A stretch of DNA of 6,931 nucleotides, from contig CALMXV010000056.1 in assembly GCA_937871155.1 (NCBI GenBank), positions 1-6,931 of the forward strand, written 5' to 3'. This stretch comes from an uncultured Taibaiella sp. (GTDB lineage Bacteria; Bacteroidota; Bacteroidia; Chitinophagales; Chitinophagaceae). This document shows, one piece after another, positions 5,792-6,931 of this stretch. The notes below the pieces were generated by a model. It saw only the letters and a list, made by a program, of their open reading frames with translations, was not told the DNA's origin and ran no database searches. The position numbers and the translations under genes are program-made. How positions within the stretch are numbered: the first letter of the stretch is position 1; each line of letters begins with the position of its first letter.

Positions 5792-6931
5792 ATGAACAAA
5801 ATACTGCTAATAACTAAGCGCGAATACCTCACTCGTATCCGAAACAAAACATTCCTATTATCTACTTTTTTGACACCAATTTTTATGGTGGGTGTCATTG
5901 CAGTCAGTATATATTTTTCTCAAAAAAACGATGAGAAAGTTACCATTGCTGTGTATGATGAAAGTAATTTATTTGCCTCCAAATTAGAAAGTGGAAAGAA
6001 CATTACTTATAAATCTGTTGCAAAAGATATCATTGACTCCATACGTTCTGGCAAAGAGCTAGAAGCCTATAATGGTGCTCTATACATCCCTCCAATAGCT
6101 ATAGAAAACCCTAAAGGTGTCAGCTACTACTCCGCTTCTCAACTAGGCATATTTACCGCCGAGCAAATAGAAGATGACCTCAATAACGTGCTGGAACAGG
6201 AACGTATGATTCAAGCAAAAATAGACACAGCACAATTGAGCTTGATAAAGAAAAACCCTATTAGCCTCAAGCAAAATGTAACCGCAGCTGATGGCAATTC
6301 TCAGCAAGCCAGTTCCGGTATTTCTTATGCAGTTGGTTATTTATCCGGCTTTTTGATTTACATGATTATGTTTATTTACGGTGCTATGGTGATGCGAGGT
6401 GTGATGGAAGAAAAAATCAATAGAATTGCAGAAGTCATGGTGTCTTCTGTAAAACCTATTCAACTGATGATGGGTAAAATATTAGGTATCGGTGCTGTGG
6501 GACTTACACAGTTTTTAATTTGGGTGATACTCATGTTTATCGGCACCAGTCTGTTAGGAGCTTCGGGTTCACCTAATAGTTTGACGCAGCTACAAGACAT
6601 GGGCGGAGCCTCTCCATCAGCCGTTGAAGCCCTACAAGAAGGGATGAAATCAACCGTCGGTCAACTTAATATTCCTCTCATTCTTGGAATGTTTTTGTTT
6701 TATTTTATTGGTGGCTACTTACTTTATGCATCGTTGTTTGCTGCAGTAGGCAGTGCTGTCAACGAAGACCCTCAAGATGCACAGTCGATGATGTTTCCCA
6801 TTACCATCCCCATCATTTTATCATTCATTATGATGAGCCCGGCAATAGCCAACCCTACAGGGCCTATTGCTACTTGGTTTAGCATTATTCCTTTTACTTA
6901 TTGTTGTGGCACGAGAACTGTTTTTACGGCG
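5792..6931 (+). CDS. ABC exporter permease, NatB-like (ABC-2 family), 3' end missing
   Basis: This reading frame stays open for 380 codons to the window edge. It encodes the membrane subunit for the ATPase 12 bp upstream. The N-terminus has the usual cytosolic motif TKREYLTRIRNKTFLLST, then TM1 (about 21-43), an extracytoplasmic domain (about 44-178), TM2 (about 180-202), a conserved cytosolic segment MEEKINRIAEVMVSSVKP...GKI (Glu206 to Ile230), TM3 (about 231-256), a Gly/Ser-rich loop, TM4 (about 294-322), the conserved NEDPQDAQ (324-331) and TM5 (about 333-354). This one-long-loop plan is that of NatB-type ABC2_membrane_3 proteins. At least one further helix should lie beyond the edge. The last 11 residues after IIPFT do not follow the usual SPIVMM-like continuation, so an indel or assembly error near 6899 is possible. 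ATG at 5792 is the natural start. The pair probably forms one translational unit. Confidence 0.92.
   Translation, partial: MNKILLITKREYLTRIRNKTFLLSTFLTPIFMVGVIAVSIYFSQKNDEKVTIAVYDESNLFASKLESGKNITYKSVAKDIIDSIRSGKELEAYNGALYIPPIAIENPKGVSYYSASQLGIFTAEQIEDDLNNVLEQERMIQAKIDTAQLSLIKKNPISLKQNVTAADGNSQQASSGISYAVGYLSGFLIYMIMFIYGAMVMRGVMEEKINRIAEVMVSSVKPIQLMMGKILGIGAVGLTQFLIWVILMFIGTSLLGASGSPNSLTQLQDMGGASPSAVEALQEGMKSTVGQLNIPLILGMFLFYFIGGYLLYASLFAAVGSAVNEDPQDAQSMMFPITIPIILSFIMMSPAIANPTGPIATWFSIIPFTYCCGTRTVFTA

Overview
The window looks like a piece of the chromosome of an AT-rich Bacteroidota bacterium. The evidence is a C-terminal type IX secretion (T9SS) sorting domain, a signal peptide ending in LLAQ, one perfect TAnnTTTG -7 promoter element in an intergenic gap, few Shine-Dalgarno sequences, and best resemblance of every gene to Bacteroidota families. 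The futalosine-pathway enzyme MqnE points away from Flavobacteria, which mostly use the classical menaquinone route, and towards Chitinophagia- or Cytophagia-like lineages. This placement is inference from memory of the families, not a search.

Layout: all six genes are on the plus strand and tightly packed. Positions 2-661 hold the 3' end of a secreted M43 (pappalysin/cytophagalysin-like) zinc metalloprotease with a T9SS sorting domain. Its stop overlaps the start of mqnE (658-1818), a cytosolic radical SAM enzyme of menaquinone synthesis. Nineteen bases later comes a small outer-membrane beta-barrel-like protein (1838-2482), apparently starting at TTG. After an 83-bp gap with a good promoter match lies a hybrid sensor histidine kinase (2566-4773) with an unrecognised extracytoplasmic sensor domain and a fused receiver. 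After a further 73 bp comes an ABC exporter of the NatAB type: the ATPase (4847-5779) and, 12 bp on, its membrane partner (5792 to the window edge, incomplete).

How they work together: the only clear functional unit is the ATPase/permease pair. The protease, mqnE and barrel gene are probably co-transcribed because of overlap and short spacing, but no shared pathway is evident. The kinase could sense an envelope signal, and the adjacent exporter could be a target, but nothing in the sequence proves that.

I see no RNA gene, mobile element, CRISPR array or convincing intrinsic terminator, and no undescribed multi-gene system. The points most worth a second look are the altered metzincin motif of the protease, the unassigned sensor domain of the kinase, the near-leaderless promoter arrangement of the kinase, and a possible indel at the extreme 3' end of the permease.
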